Shown here one piece after another: positions 60,501-63,064 of a stretch of DNA of 64,000 bases. How positions within the stretch are numbered: position 1 is the stretch's first letter; every line of letters starts with the position of its first letter. The DNA is from Diadema setosum (Eukaryota; Echinodermata; Echinoidea; Diadematoida; Diadematidae), in the NCBI GenBank assembly GCA_033980235.1, contig CM067069.1:1794755-1858754 (forward strand). Direction: 5' to 3'. The notes under the pieces were generated by a model. That model had not been told where the DNA came from. It saw only the letters and a program-made list of their open reading frames with translations, and ran no database searches. Both the position numbers and the translations under genes were made by a program.

Positions 60501-63064
60501 ATAAAGTAAACACATGTTGAAAGTGGGTTGAATGTCCAGGACCCCATTTTATAAAAGATGTTAGGATAGCAACTCTCGCTGGAATGACAAATTCTCATAG
60601 CAGCAACCAATTAGGAAGCTGTATTCTTGTTGTTACTATGACAATGCCATTCCAGCAAGAGTTGATATCATGCAGCTTCTTACGAAATTGTGCCAGGGTG
60701 TAGTTTTTTTCTTCTTTTCTGTGAAGTTCACATGATTTTGATTTTTTGTTTGTAGTCCTTCTCACATCTTGTCACCTTGTCAACCTTGTATTCAACTTTT
60801 AGAATGGAGACAGGAAGTTAGCCCAGAGTGCCCAGATGTACCACTACCAACATCAGAAACAGCAGATGATTGCCATGGAAAAGTTAGTGTAACATCATAG
60901 TGCAAATAAAGTCTATTCAGACCTTACAATATACCACACCTTGTCTCTTTCTCTTCTCTCATTTATGTTTATGTTGAGCATATCTTTGTGCACTAAGTAA
61001 ACATATGAATAGAAAGAGGAGTAAAAGATATGAAGGGTTTGTTTGCAAAAACCGATAAGTCCATTTTTGAAGATTTTGAAGTACGATCTCTGGCACAAAG
61101 TACAAGATAATACCTTTTAAATGATATATTGGTCACTACATATAAAGGTATATTTTTAAAGTTATGGTTAAAAGAAGCCAAAAATTTCTTATTATTTTCT
61201 TTATTTTTCTTGACCTTTAATCGCAAATATCTCCATTTGGCAAATGTGGACTTAATGGTTTTTGCAAACAAACTCTTCATATATATACATATATTTAACT
61301 TTGTTCAGTTACATGTAGTGATGTATATTTTGTATAGCATAAAATATTTTCATGTAAAAGCCTTGCCCTGATATGATCCTTGAATATAGAAGAAACATGA
61401 TTTTGAACCATAGACTTAAGTGTGTCACGTTCTTAAAAAAAAAAATCATAAAGCTACAAGTTGTAGCATATGAACATTCCCAGGGCTGAGTATCAACTTT
61501 ATAGGAAAAGACAATTCTACAGTACTTACCATATTTGTCCATAAAACATTTCCTATCGTTTCCTTTCCTACCCTAGCCTATTCCCACAATATTCTGCTTG
61601 GGTTTCATGCATATTTTCAGTATTGTGCATGATATGTTACTTTCAAATTTAAAACATCCAAAAATACATATCATTTTAGTTGATATTCAAACCTCCATTT
61701 TATTGTACTAATAAATGACCAGTGCAATTGAAAAAAGTTCAGTGAGAAGTGCAGCCAAACCAAAAGCACCTGACAATTTGTAGGATGGTAGAAGACAATC
61801 GGTGAAGAAAGAAATAGCTATGAAATGGGTAGAAAGAACAAGAAGAAAGAGGTTTTCGTCTTACCAATTATCTTCCTTATATTCCTTTCATCTGATGCAG
61901 ACGTGAGAAAGGAGATGTAGCAAACGATGCTTCGGAGTACGACTCTGAGGAGGAGAATGAGGAAGGCGACTTGACGGTCTACGAGTGCCCTGGTCTTGCT
62001 CCGGTATGGAATCAAGATATTCAGAATTATATCATTCAATTCAATGCAATTCAATTCAATTCAATTCAATTCAGTTCAGTTCAATTCAATTCAATTCAAT
62101 TCAATTCAATTCAATCCAATTCAATTCAATTCAGTTCAATTCAGTGCCATTCCATTCCATTCCATTCCATTCCATTCAGTTCTAATCAGTTCAATTTATC
62201 TGTCTCATAAAATCATATTCAATATATTCACAGAGACATGTAAGTTAAAGGAGGAAATCATGCAAAAAGCCTTGAGCTTGGAAGTGGAGAGTTCCTTTAT
62301 AATGATTTAGAAAGAATCTCTGTAAAAAACCTGATGCCCATTGGTTTATAATTTTGAGTGTTCTCATAGAATGGTGCCCTCTCTGGCAAAGGTGTTTCAT
62401 GTCTAGTCCATATTTGTTGGAATAGACAACAGAGTTTGAGAGAGAAAAACAAACTAAAAAGGATTTGATACTGCTTTGTGATCAAGCACTCGTGCCTTCC
62501 CATTTAGAAAGAAAGAATGTAATAAACAGGTCTTTGAATACAGGTGAGGAGAAACTACTTCCATTAATTTGTACCAATGGAGATGATGAGCAAAAATATT
62601 TGATAAATCTTTCCATGAATAGGAAAATTGATTTTAACTGTATTCTGATTCTGCCATCATGAATACCTACCATTTGTCTTCTCAGTATGATGATATATCA
62701 TTTGAATTGTTCAAATGTTGACATTTTAATTAACCTTCTGCTATAAAACATATTGATATAACTAGACAGCTCACTTCAGCATAACACTGCCTCGAATCCA
62801 TCCAGAAGGCCGTGGTGACACAATGAGAATTAGGGGGATTAATTGACCTCAGTCTCAGTTAGTCTCCAGACATCAGCCATTCGGCACTCAAGAAGGCACT
62901 CAAGCAGATTAGCGATGGAAGCACTTTGAGGATTAACACATTGTTCTGTCTATTTTTGTTTTTCATTGTCACAGACTGGCGAGATGCAAGTGAAGAATCC
63001 GCTGTTTGCCGAGGAATCCTACCCCAAGCCCGGTGGACAGGAGGAGGGAGAACAGAAGCAGTAA
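1569..63064 (+). CDS. npdc1: NPDC1/CAB-1 family single-pass membrane protein, 9 exons (complete)
   Basis: Spliced coding sequence join(1569-1653, 19097-19159, 22924-23112, 28421-28549, 31438-31504, 59973-60063, 60803-60882, 61901-62003, 62975-63064). It is 897 nt and encodes 298 residues. Every intron is GT-AG and the frame is preserved at each junction. Domain order: signal peptide 1-26, acidic Pro/Gly-rich ectodomain 27-155, transmembrane helix about 156-176, cytoplasmic tail 177-298. The tail carries the family hallmarks ADYPSYG (189-195), [19 protein letters not shown] (211-229), an acidic stretch (244-258), VYECPGLAP (261-269) and [11 protein letters not shown] (270-280), as I recall them from vertebrate NPDC1, which is of similar length (about 325 residues). 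Family knowledge: NPDC1 is a neural type I membrane protein linked to control of proliferation and differentiation; C. elegans CAB-1 is a synaptic relative that binds AEX-3. Expected topology is N-terminus outside, conserved tail in the cytosol. Oddity: the ectodomain has no cysteine, unlike vertebrate NPDC1. Family call is strong; the exon set is inferred without transcript data. Confidence 0.9.
1679..1928. mobile_element. MITE-like inverted repeat 25 bp after exon 1
   Basis: The ends pair as terminal inverted repeats: CTCATACTGTATATGCC at the left, with ATATTTTGCGAG following, and CTCGCGAAATATTCGGC then GTACAGTATGAG at the right. Internal arms also pair (TTTTCGCGAA against TTCGCAAA-type stretches). 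It is about 250 bp with no coding capacity. The element family is not identified. Confidence 0.75.
3148..3540. mobile_element. Foldback element, about 393 bp, long arms
   Basis: Left end GTTAAAGGGTGTGTACAG pairs with right end CTGTACAGTCCCTTTAAC. The inner arms also pair: ATGGCTGAGATATCCAAAAA against TTTTGGATATCTCAGCCAT. The arms are about 170 bp each around a roughly 50 bp centre. A related single arm lies at 40087-40262. Non-coding, MITE-like. Confidence 0.85.
3847..3966. repeat. Poly-C runs
   Basis: Long C homopolymers near 3848-3869 and 3954-3963. Likely error-prone positions in sequencing; no gene. Confidence 0.8.
4585..4928 (+). mobile_element. tRNA-derived SINE, copy 1
   Basis: The 5' head resembles a tRNA gene with pol III boxes: an A-box-like TGGCTCAGTCC near 4597 and a near-perfect B box GGTTCGAACCC at 4640-4650. 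A tRNA-unrelated body follows, and the tail ends in GGAAATAAACAAACA. The same 344-bp unit occurs inverted at 27930-28273, which shows it is a dispersed element and not a working tRNA gene. Confidence 0.9.
5374..5444. repeat. GT microsatellite, about 70 bp
   Basis: Uninterrupted (TG)n of about 35 units, able to adopt Z-DNA in principle. Confidence 0.97.
7085..7177 (+). mobile_element. TTAACCC-family MITE, copy 1
   Basis: About 93 bp. Left end TTAACCCATTGAGGACGGGC, right end GACTCGTCCTCAACGGGTTAA. Internal CCATAGACACTTGC and GAGTATACTCGGGACT recur in the other copies at 45924, 54089 and 59832. Confidence 0.85.
7836..8036 (+). mobile_element. TACTGTAAAAGT-family MITE, degenerate copy
   Basis: Begins TACTGTAA and ends TTTTACAGTA. 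It shares internal GCCAGGTAAGATGAATTTC-like and GAATCAAG blocks with the copies at 13604 and 36061. Confidence 0.6.
11289..11330. repeat. A-rich (AAC)n-like low-complexity tract
   Basis: AAAACAAAACAACAACAATAAC-type sequence; no gene nearby. Confidence 0.7.
12043..12090. repeat. CT microsatellite
   Basis: (TC)n of about 19-20 units, followed by T-rich interruptions. Confidence 0.95.
13080..13185. repeat. Pyrimidine-rich low-complexity tract
   Basis: CT-rich strand with a poly-C run and long T runs. It produces spurious Ser/Pro/Phe-rich open frames in more than one reading frame. Confidence 0.8.
13604..13811 (+). mobile_element. TACTGTAAAAGT-family MITE, best copy
   Basis: Left end TACTGTAAAAGTGG, right end CCACTTTTACAGTA, an almost perfect terminal inverted repeat. 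Internal AATTCCGCAGAATCAAGACA is shared with the copy at 36061. Non-coding, about 208 bp. Confidence 0.85.
16697..16911 (+). repeat. Perfect 104-bp tandem duplication
   Basis: The segment starting TACACTATGGCTGTCTGG at 16697-16800 is repeated without visible change at 16808-16911, separated by 7 bp (TAAAAAA). The repeat period is 111 bp. Confidence 0.95.
17299..17355. repeat. GT/GTCT microsatellite
   Basis: Interrupted (GT)n with CTGT interruptions. Poly-T lies just upstream. Confidence 0.9.
18010..18065. repeat. Poly-T / poly-G run
   Basis: A T homopolymer of about 17 bp is followed by a G run of about 10 bp and GGGGTGG sequence; low complexity only. Confidence 0.85.
19097..19159 (+). CDS. 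npdc1: npdc1 exon 2: juxtaposed ectodomain helix
   Basis: A 63-nt phase 1-1 exon between CATCACAG and GTAAGTG. It encodes residues 29-49, [20 protein letters not shown] then G. It is acidic and helix-prone. It resembles the EDEIDFLAQEL-like segment that follows the Cys-rich region in vertebrate NPDC1, as I recall it. Being symmetric, it could be skipped without shifting the frame. Confidence 0.8.
20841..20882. repeat. GT microsatellite
   Basis: (GT)n with one TCTG interruption. Confidence 0.93.
21018..21145. repeat. (TATC)n microsatellite
   Basis: Imperfect TATC array of about 125 bp with AATC, TTATC and ACC variants. It creates Tyr-Leu-Ser-Ile open frames that are not genes. Confidence 0.95.
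21355..21462. repeat. (TA)n and TATC-derived microsatellite
   Basis: TATATCTA-type sequence grades into about 45 bp of pure (TA)n. Confidence 0.93.
22590..22795. mobile_element. Inverted-repeat-bounded element carrying TTAGGG-like tract
   Basis: The left end AGGGCAATTCCCCC pairs with the right end GGGGTAATTGCCCT. Between them lie a C run of about 16 bp and a degenerate (TTAGGG)n tract at about 22656-22735, including repeated GGGTTAGGGTTAGAG blocks. Non-coding; located about 130 bp upstream of exon 3. Whether this is a MITE that captured telomere-like repeats or a simple repeat with chance ends is inference. Confidence 0.65.
22924..23112 (+). CDS. npdc1: npdc1 exon 3: Pro/Gly-rich acidic ectodomain
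   Basis: A 189-nt phase 1-1 exon encoding residues 50-112. The composition is proline-, aspartate- and glycine-rich, with [17 protein letters not shown] near the start and a GGGGGPDQG run near the end. No cysteine. GC-rich codon use stands out from the AT-rich flanks. The segment corresponds to the low-conservation linker of the NPDC1 ectodomain and is probably unstructured. Acceptor TCTGTTAG, donor GTAAGC. Confidence 0.82.
23220..23640. mobile_element. Foldback element with TGGTCTA subrepeats
   Basis: The left half repeats TGGTCTA(C/A)T-type units every 20-25 bp, with companions such as ATGCCCA and ATGACCA. The right half carries their reverse complement, TAGACCA / ATTAGACGA / GGTCATTAGAC units, after a centre near 23455-23470. 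The whole is a 420-bp imperfect palindrome of short tandem subrepeats. No coding capacity is evident. Confidence 0.75.
23695..24417. mobile_element. Large nested foldback element, 723 bp
   Basis: The outer arms pair over about 130 bp: TTAAAGATAATAAAAAGTTT against AAACTTTATATTATCTTTAA, and ACTGTGAGACTTACTCGCCC against GGGCGAGTAAGTCTCACAGT. A second, inner inverted repeat (near 24113-24220) pairs GGCCAGCGCATACGCACAC with GTGTGCGCATGCGCTGGCC. The left interior also has a 24-bp direct duplication (CCAGCAGCCCCATACGCATA). Non-coding. Confidence 0.85.
25000..25200. promoter_or_regulatory. Candidate cis-regulatory stretch in intron 3
   Basis: Complex sequence richer in GC and CpG than its flanks, without microsatellite or inverted repeats. 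Function is inferred only from composition; conservation would be needed to support it. Confidence 0.2.
26326..26400. repeat. Poly-C / A-rich (AAC)n tract
   Basis: A C run is followed by AAAAACAAAAACAACAACAAC-type sequence; low complexity. Confidence 0.85.
27631..27801. mobile_element. Palindromic MITE, about 171 bp
   Basis: The left arm TTTCATAAAGCTGTTTATAA and GACTGGTGATCAGTTCT pair with the right-arm AGAACTGATCACCAGTC and CAGCTTTATGAAA. The arms are about 70 bp around an AT-rich centre. Confidence 0.88.
27930..28273 (-). mobile_element. tRNA-derived SINE, copy 2 (inverted)
   Basis: Reverse-complement copy of the SINE at 4585-4928 and of the same length. Its body (TAGTCCATATTCAGCTG, TTTTGCCTCTTG) and tRNA-like head (GCGCTACAGACTGAGCC) are recognisable, but the B box is degraded (AATCAAGCCCGG). 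It lies about 150 bp upstream of exon 4, antisense to the gene. Confidence 0.88.
28421..28549 (+). CDS. npdc1: npdc1 exon 4: membrane-proximal ectodomain
   Basis: A 129-nt phase 1-1 exon encoding residues 113-155. It starts [19 protein letters not shown] and ends EEWQFI, and is strongly acidic. The only N-glycosylation sequon seen in the ectodomain is N143-G-S, about 12 residues from the membrane. Acceptor CCTCGTAG, donor GTAAGTATC; one base (T) is carried over to exon 5. Confidence 0.82.
28600..28640. repeat. GT microsatellite plus poly-G
   Basis: (GT)n of about 15 units running into ten or more G residues, 50 bp downstream of the exon 4 donor. Confidence 0.93.
29278..29844. mobile_element. 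Foldback element, 567 bp
   Basis: Left end TTAAAGGACATGTTCACCTT pairs with right end AAGGTGAACTTGTCCTTTAA. The arms continue inward (AAGGATTGAGAGAATG / CATTCTCTCAATCCTT, GAAAGTTTGAGGAAAATCGG / TTTTCCTCAAACTTTC) for about 200 bp. Non-coding, MITE-like. Confidence 0.9.
31342..31382. repeat. (GAT)n microsatellite
   Basis: About ten GAT units ending 55 bp before exon 5, in the same frame as exon 5 and so readable as poly-Asp. Confidence 0.92.
31438..31504 (+). CDS. npdc1: npdc1 exon 5: transmembrane helix
   Basis: A 67-nt exon encoding residues 156-177, with the codon for K178 split across the intron. The sequence [20 protein letters not shown] is a typical single-pass helix with Cys at 161, 168 and 175. 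It ends CWYK, comparable with the CW-C/Y-R/K boundary of vertebrate NPDC1. Acceptor TTTGCAG, donor GTAAGTA, leaving two bases (phase 2). The positive residue after W-Y fits a cytosolic C-terminus. Confidence 0.88.
31635..31970. repeat. (TATC)n microsatellite, about 330 bp
   Basis: A long TATC array with a perfect core at about 31740-31832. It gives open frames in several frames, all repeat-derived. It lies 130 bp after the exon 5 donor. Confidence 0.96.
32527..32562. repeat. Poly-T / poly-G run
   Basis: A T run followed by a G run; low complexity. Confidence 0.85.
33463..34141. mobile_element. Putative MITE, about 679 bp, short inverted ends
   Basis: Left end ATATGTGACCTGC and right end GCAAGTCACATAT form short imperfect inverted repeats. 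A 37-bp G-rich sequence is repeated with some changes on both sides (33411 and 34148). I see no transposase. The element call rests on these ends only. Confidence 0.5.
34230..34535. promoter_or_regulatory. Candidate cis-regulatory stretch in intron 5
   Basis: A complex, repeat-free stretch of higher GC. It has several TAAT/ATTA-type cores (TCATTAAG, TAATGAAT, TTTAATTTG), a CACGTG E-box (CACACGTGATTA) and GGGCCAATTTAATTT. The density of plausible transcription-factor cores suggests an enhancer, but this is inference. Confidence 0.25.
36061..36267 (+). mobile_element. TACTGTAAAAGT-family MITE, copy 3
   Basis: Starts ATACTGTAAAAGTAATGATT and ends ACTTTTACAGTAT. It shares TTTTAATTCCACAGAATCAA with the 13604 copy. 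About 207 bp. Confidence 0.85.
36660..36915. repeat. (TCTG)n microsatellites and TC-rich flank
   Basis: Two short TCTG arrays (about 36704-36724 and 36878-36912) in TC/TA-rich sequence. Confidence 0.9.
37540..37860. promoter_or_regulatory. Candidate cis-regulatory stretch in intron 5
   Basis: Complex, non-repetitive sequence with CpGs (ATGACGCGG, GATTGCCGTCATC) and a CCAAT box (GCAGCCAATGAGACG). Composition-based suspicion only. Confidence 0.2.
40087..40262 (+). mobile_element. Single arm of the 3148-3540 foldback family
   Basis: AAAGGGGTGGTATAG, then GATAATTAGAAACCA, GAAAATCAGTTTTGAAATTG and TGAGATATCCAAAAACAAG match the left arm of the 3148 element in order. The right arm is absent. Confidence 0.7.
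40428..40790. repeat. (ATC)n microsatellite / minisatellite, about 360 bp
   Basis: ATC repeats with ACC, GTC, GCC and TTATC variants arranged in higher-order blocks. One block containing ATCATGGTC and CATCGCC recurs every 54-60 bp. Poly-Met, poly-Ile and poly-Ser frames here are artefacts. Confidence 0.95.
41843..42175. repeat. TCTG/CAGA, CA, TA and TG microsatellite cluster
   Basis: CTGT array, then (CAGA)n at 41884-41920, (CA)n to about 41938, (TA)n at about 42077-42152 and (TG)n at 42153-42172. No gene. Confidence 0.95.
42280..42610. repeat. CT-rich region with short CA tract
   Basis: Repeated (TC)n and CCCT-rich sequence with a CA run at about 42406-42428. Confidence 0.9.
43037..43172. 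repeat. CA microsatellites
   Basis: (CA)n at about 43037-43059 and 43127-43171. Confidence 0.94.
43385..44551 (+). promoter_or_regulatory. npdc1: CpG-richer island: candidate alternative promoter / 5' UTR
   Basis: Sequence composition changes sharply after the CA/CT repeats. CpGs become frequent (ATCGATCGAATCCGGGGCG near 43406, TATCGCCGGC, GTCTCGTCGACC, CTTCGGCACCGC) and low-complexity tracts vanish until the putative exon at 44552. Two upstream ATGs at 44483 and 44488 open short frames; the second (44488-44580) overlaps the 44552 start, a pattern that can restrain translation. No clear TATA box is placed. Promoter function is inferred from position and composition. Confidence 0.4.
44552..44745 (+). 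CDS. npdc1: Candidate alternative first coding exon of npdc1
   Basis: An open frame with GC-rich codon use ends TCAAT|GTGAGTC, a strong donor with two bases carried over. That is the phase exon 6 needs (59973), so 44552-44745 joined to exons 6-9 stays open to the normal stop. Starts: ATG 44552 (185 residues, poor context) or ATG 44621 (162 residues, A at -3 and G at +4, preferred). The 44621 start encodes [20 protein letters not shown] followed by [21 protein letters not shown]. This is an amphipathic helix with AK(D/E)Y/S repeats at 7- and 4-residue spacing and one cysteine. The product would lack signal peptide and transmembrane segment but keep the conserved cytoplasmic domain from I179 on. 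Alternatively it is the first exon of another gene. No transcript evidence is available. Confidence 0.6.
45893..45914. repeat. Poly-C run
   Basis: Uninterrupted C run of about 21 bp directly upstream of a TTAACCC element. Confidence 0.9.
45924..45994 (-). mobile_element. TTAACCC-family MITE, copy 2 (inverted, shorter)
   Basis: TTAACCCATTGAGGACGAGT at the left and CATCCTCAATGGGTTAA at the right. Internal CCCGTGTATACTCGGGCAGG is the reverse complement of the core in the copies at 7085 and 54089. Confidence 0.85.
47434..47512. repeat. GT microsatellite
   Basis: (GT)n with CTGT and ATGT interruptions. Confidence 0.94.
49838..49875. repeat. Duplicated poly-C with ATATTCACC spacer
   Basis: Two C runs of about 13 bp separated by ATATTCA, then GATATTCACCCC. 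Low complexity and likely length-polymorphic. Confidence 0.85.
50380..50660. promoter_or_regulatory. Candidate cis-regulatory stretch in intron 5
   Basis: A complex stretch with CpGs (GCGCCCGGCCGG, AACGTGTGAAACGAGC) and homeodomain-like cores (GTCATTAAACG, GGAAATTAAAATC, CCATTAATGGATCC). It overlaps an open frame of 119 codons with no recognisable protein similarity. Enhancer role is inference. Confidence 0.22.
51590..52050 (+). mobile_element. 3' end of an L2/CR1-like LINE (pseudogene fragment)
   Basis: In one frame the sequence reads [35 protein letters not shown], then a stop at 51857-51859. After that stop, in the same frame, it reads [20 protein letters not shown] and a second stop. APSYL, a Phe-Ser-x-x-x-P-x-L-W-N-x-LP block and FKxxLKTYLF are the typical C-terminal signature of non-LTR retrotransposon ORF2 proteins. 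The 3' end AAGCACTATATAAGTGTTATT, followed by (TTA)n, is typical of L2/CR1-group tails. The premature stop and missing body show a dead, 5'-truncated copy. Confidence 0.8.
52022..52260. repeat. (TTA)n then TTC/CTT-rich microsatellite
   Basis: The TTA run forms the LINE tail; a polypyrimidine TTCTTC/CTCCTT stretch follows to about 52255. Confidence 0.9.
53584..53836. mobile_element. MITE with 37-bp near-perfect inverted ends
   Basis: Left end ATATCGTCGCTGGGGTGACA pairs with right end TGTCACCCCAGCGACGATAT, apart from the terminal flank. The arms continue AAACCTTGTATCTCAAAA / TTTTTGAGATACGAGGTCT. The unit is 253 bp and the interior has no coding capacity. It is the least diverged inverted repeat in the window. 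Confidence 0.92.
54089..54182 (+). mobile_element. TTAACCC-family MITE, copy 3
   Basis: TTAACCCATTGAGGACAAGC to AGTCTTTAATGGGTTAA, with internal CCCATAGACACCTGCCTGAG and TATACTCGGGACT. 94 bp. Confidence 0.87.
54815..55035. repeat. TA-rich tracts around a ribozyme-like motif
   Basis: (TATA/TACA)n tracts at 54815-54910 and 55018-55035 bracket a complex segment (54915-55015). That segment contains CTGATGA (54929) and GTGAAAC about 20 bp further on. See the corresponding finding. Confidence 0.5.
55386..55408. repeat. Poly-G run
   Basis: G homopolymer of more than 12 bp with one T interruption. Confidence 0.88.
56162..56225. repeat. GA microsatellite
   Basis: (GA)n of about 12 units followed by GAAAGAGA-type variants. 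Confidence 0.92.
56325..56450. repeat. ATT/ATC-rich low-complexity tract
   Basis: Mixed ATT and ATC triplets (TCATTATTATTGTTATCATC-like). Low complexity. Confidence 0.85.
56811..57655 (+). repeat. Minisatellite with TA and TG microsatellite hinges
   Basis: The unit begins GTCAGCAGCACTGGAATTGG. It continues GTGAAAGTGATAAATATAAG, then a GATAGAGAGAAAGTATATATGG block, TGGATCATATA, (TA)n and (TG)n. Starts at 57119, 57272, 57409 and 57558 give periods of 153, 137 and 149 bp. A diverged founder starts at 56811. Length differences come from the (TA)n and (TG)n segments. The longest (TA)n is about 57018-57097. Confidence 0.92.
57655..57795 (+). mobile_element. Possible retroelement 3' tail ending in (ATC)n
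   Basis: GAGCGCCTGACTTGGCGG then ATACCGGCGCTATACAAGAC, ending in (TCA)n at 57778-57793. This resembles the GGCGCTATATAA-plus-microsatellite ends of CR1/L2-type elements. Short and without protein evidence. Confidence 0.4.
59832..59904 (+). mobile_element. TTAACCC-family MITE, copy 4 (left end lost)
   Basis: TGATTTTGCTACAACATGC, CCCATAGACCCCTGCCC and GGGACTCATCC, ending AACGGGTTAA. It matches the 7085 copy except that the left terminus is missing. Confidence 0.82.
59973..60063 (+). CDS. npdc1: npdc1 exon 6: start of conserved cytoplasmic domain
   Basis: A 91-nt exon completing K178 and encoding residues 179-208, [20 protein letters not shown] then [10 protein letters not shown]. The KADY/EADYP motif is a conserved juxtamembrane feature of NPDC1 proteins as I recall them. 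Acceptor TCTGTCCAG (phase 2 in), donor GTAAGTA (phase 0 out). This is the only exon whose entry phase matches the alternative first exon at 44552-44745. Confidence 0.9.
60206..60535 (+). repeat. Diverged direct duplication, period 191 bp
   Basis: GTAGCACCTTTTCCTCACTG at 60206 recurs as ATAGCACCTCTTCCTCACTA at 60397. Both copies continue with GTTTAA, GTGATA/GGTACTGAAATA and TAAACACATGTTGAA in the same order. Confidence 0.8.
60539..60695. mobile_element. Palindromic MITE, about 157 bp
   Basis: The left-arm CAACTCTCGCTGGAATGACA pairs with the right-arm TGCCATTCCAGCAAGAGTTG. The outer GACCCCATTTTATAAAAG pairs loosely with CTTACGAAATTGTGCC. Confidence 0.75.
60803..60882 (+). CDS. npdc1: npdc1 exon 7: [16 protein letters not shown] motif
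   Basis: An 80-nt exon encoding residues 209-234. [20 protein letters not shown] is nearly identical to the vertebrate NPDC1 segment as I recall it, making this the strongest identifier of the family. Acceptor TTTTAG, donor GTTAGT, a weaker non-consensus site. Read-through of intron 7 would stop after two further codons, so intron retention would truncate the tail. Confidence 0.93.
60883..61900 (+). other. npdc1: npdc1 intron 7 (1.0 kb)
   Basis: Donor GTTAGTG, acceptor TGATGCAG. Contains the inverted-repeat element at 61028-61282; the rest is plain AT-rich sequence. Confidence 0.85.
61028..61282. mobile_element. MITE, 255 bp, 35-bp inverted ends
   Basis: Left end ATATGAAGGGTTTGTTTGCA pairs with right end TGCAAACAAACTCTTCATAT. 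The arms continue AAAACCGATAAGTCCA / TGGACTTAATGGTTTT. The interior is AT-rich and non-coding. Confidence 0.9.
61901..62003 (+). CDS. npdc1: npdc1 exon 8: acidic stretch and YECPGLAP motif
   Basis: A 103-nt exon completing K235 and encoding residues 236-269. [20 protein letters not shown] then ECPGLAP is the acidic patch plus VYECPGLAP motif of NPDC1. Ser/Tyr within acidic context (S246, S250) could be casein-kinase-2-type sites, which is inference. Acceptor TGATGCAG, donor GTATGG (non-optimal). Confidence 0.93.
62004..62974 (+). other. npdc1: npdc1 intron 8 (971 bp)
   Basis: Donor GTATGG, acceptor TGTCACAG. Its first 200 bp are largely a TTCAA pentanucleotide array; the remainder is AT-rich without recognised features. 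Confidence 0.85.
62034..62190 (+). repeat. (TTCAA)n pentanucleotide array
   Basis: About 30 units of ATTCA/TTCAA with TTCAG variants, grading into ATTCC units at the 3' end. It begins about 30 bp after the exon 8 donor. Confidence 0.95.
62975..63064 (+). CDS. npdc1: npdc1 exon 9: C-terminus and stop
   Basis: A 90-nt final coding exon encoding residues 270-298. [11 protein letters not shown] is the terminal family signature; a short hydrophilic tail [17 protein letters not shown] and TAA at 63062-63064 follow. Acceptor TGTCACAG, phase 0 entry. An overlapping longer frame in another phase is a shadow. Confidence 0.92.
   Translation, partial: TGEMQVKNPLFAEESYPKPGGQEEGEQKQ

Larger units (their letters stand above)
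60064..60802 (+). other. npdc1: npdc1 intron 6 (739 bp)
   Basis: Donor GTAAGTA, acceptor CAACTTTTAG. Contains a diverged direct duplication and a palindromic MITE (both listed). Confidence 0.85.
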
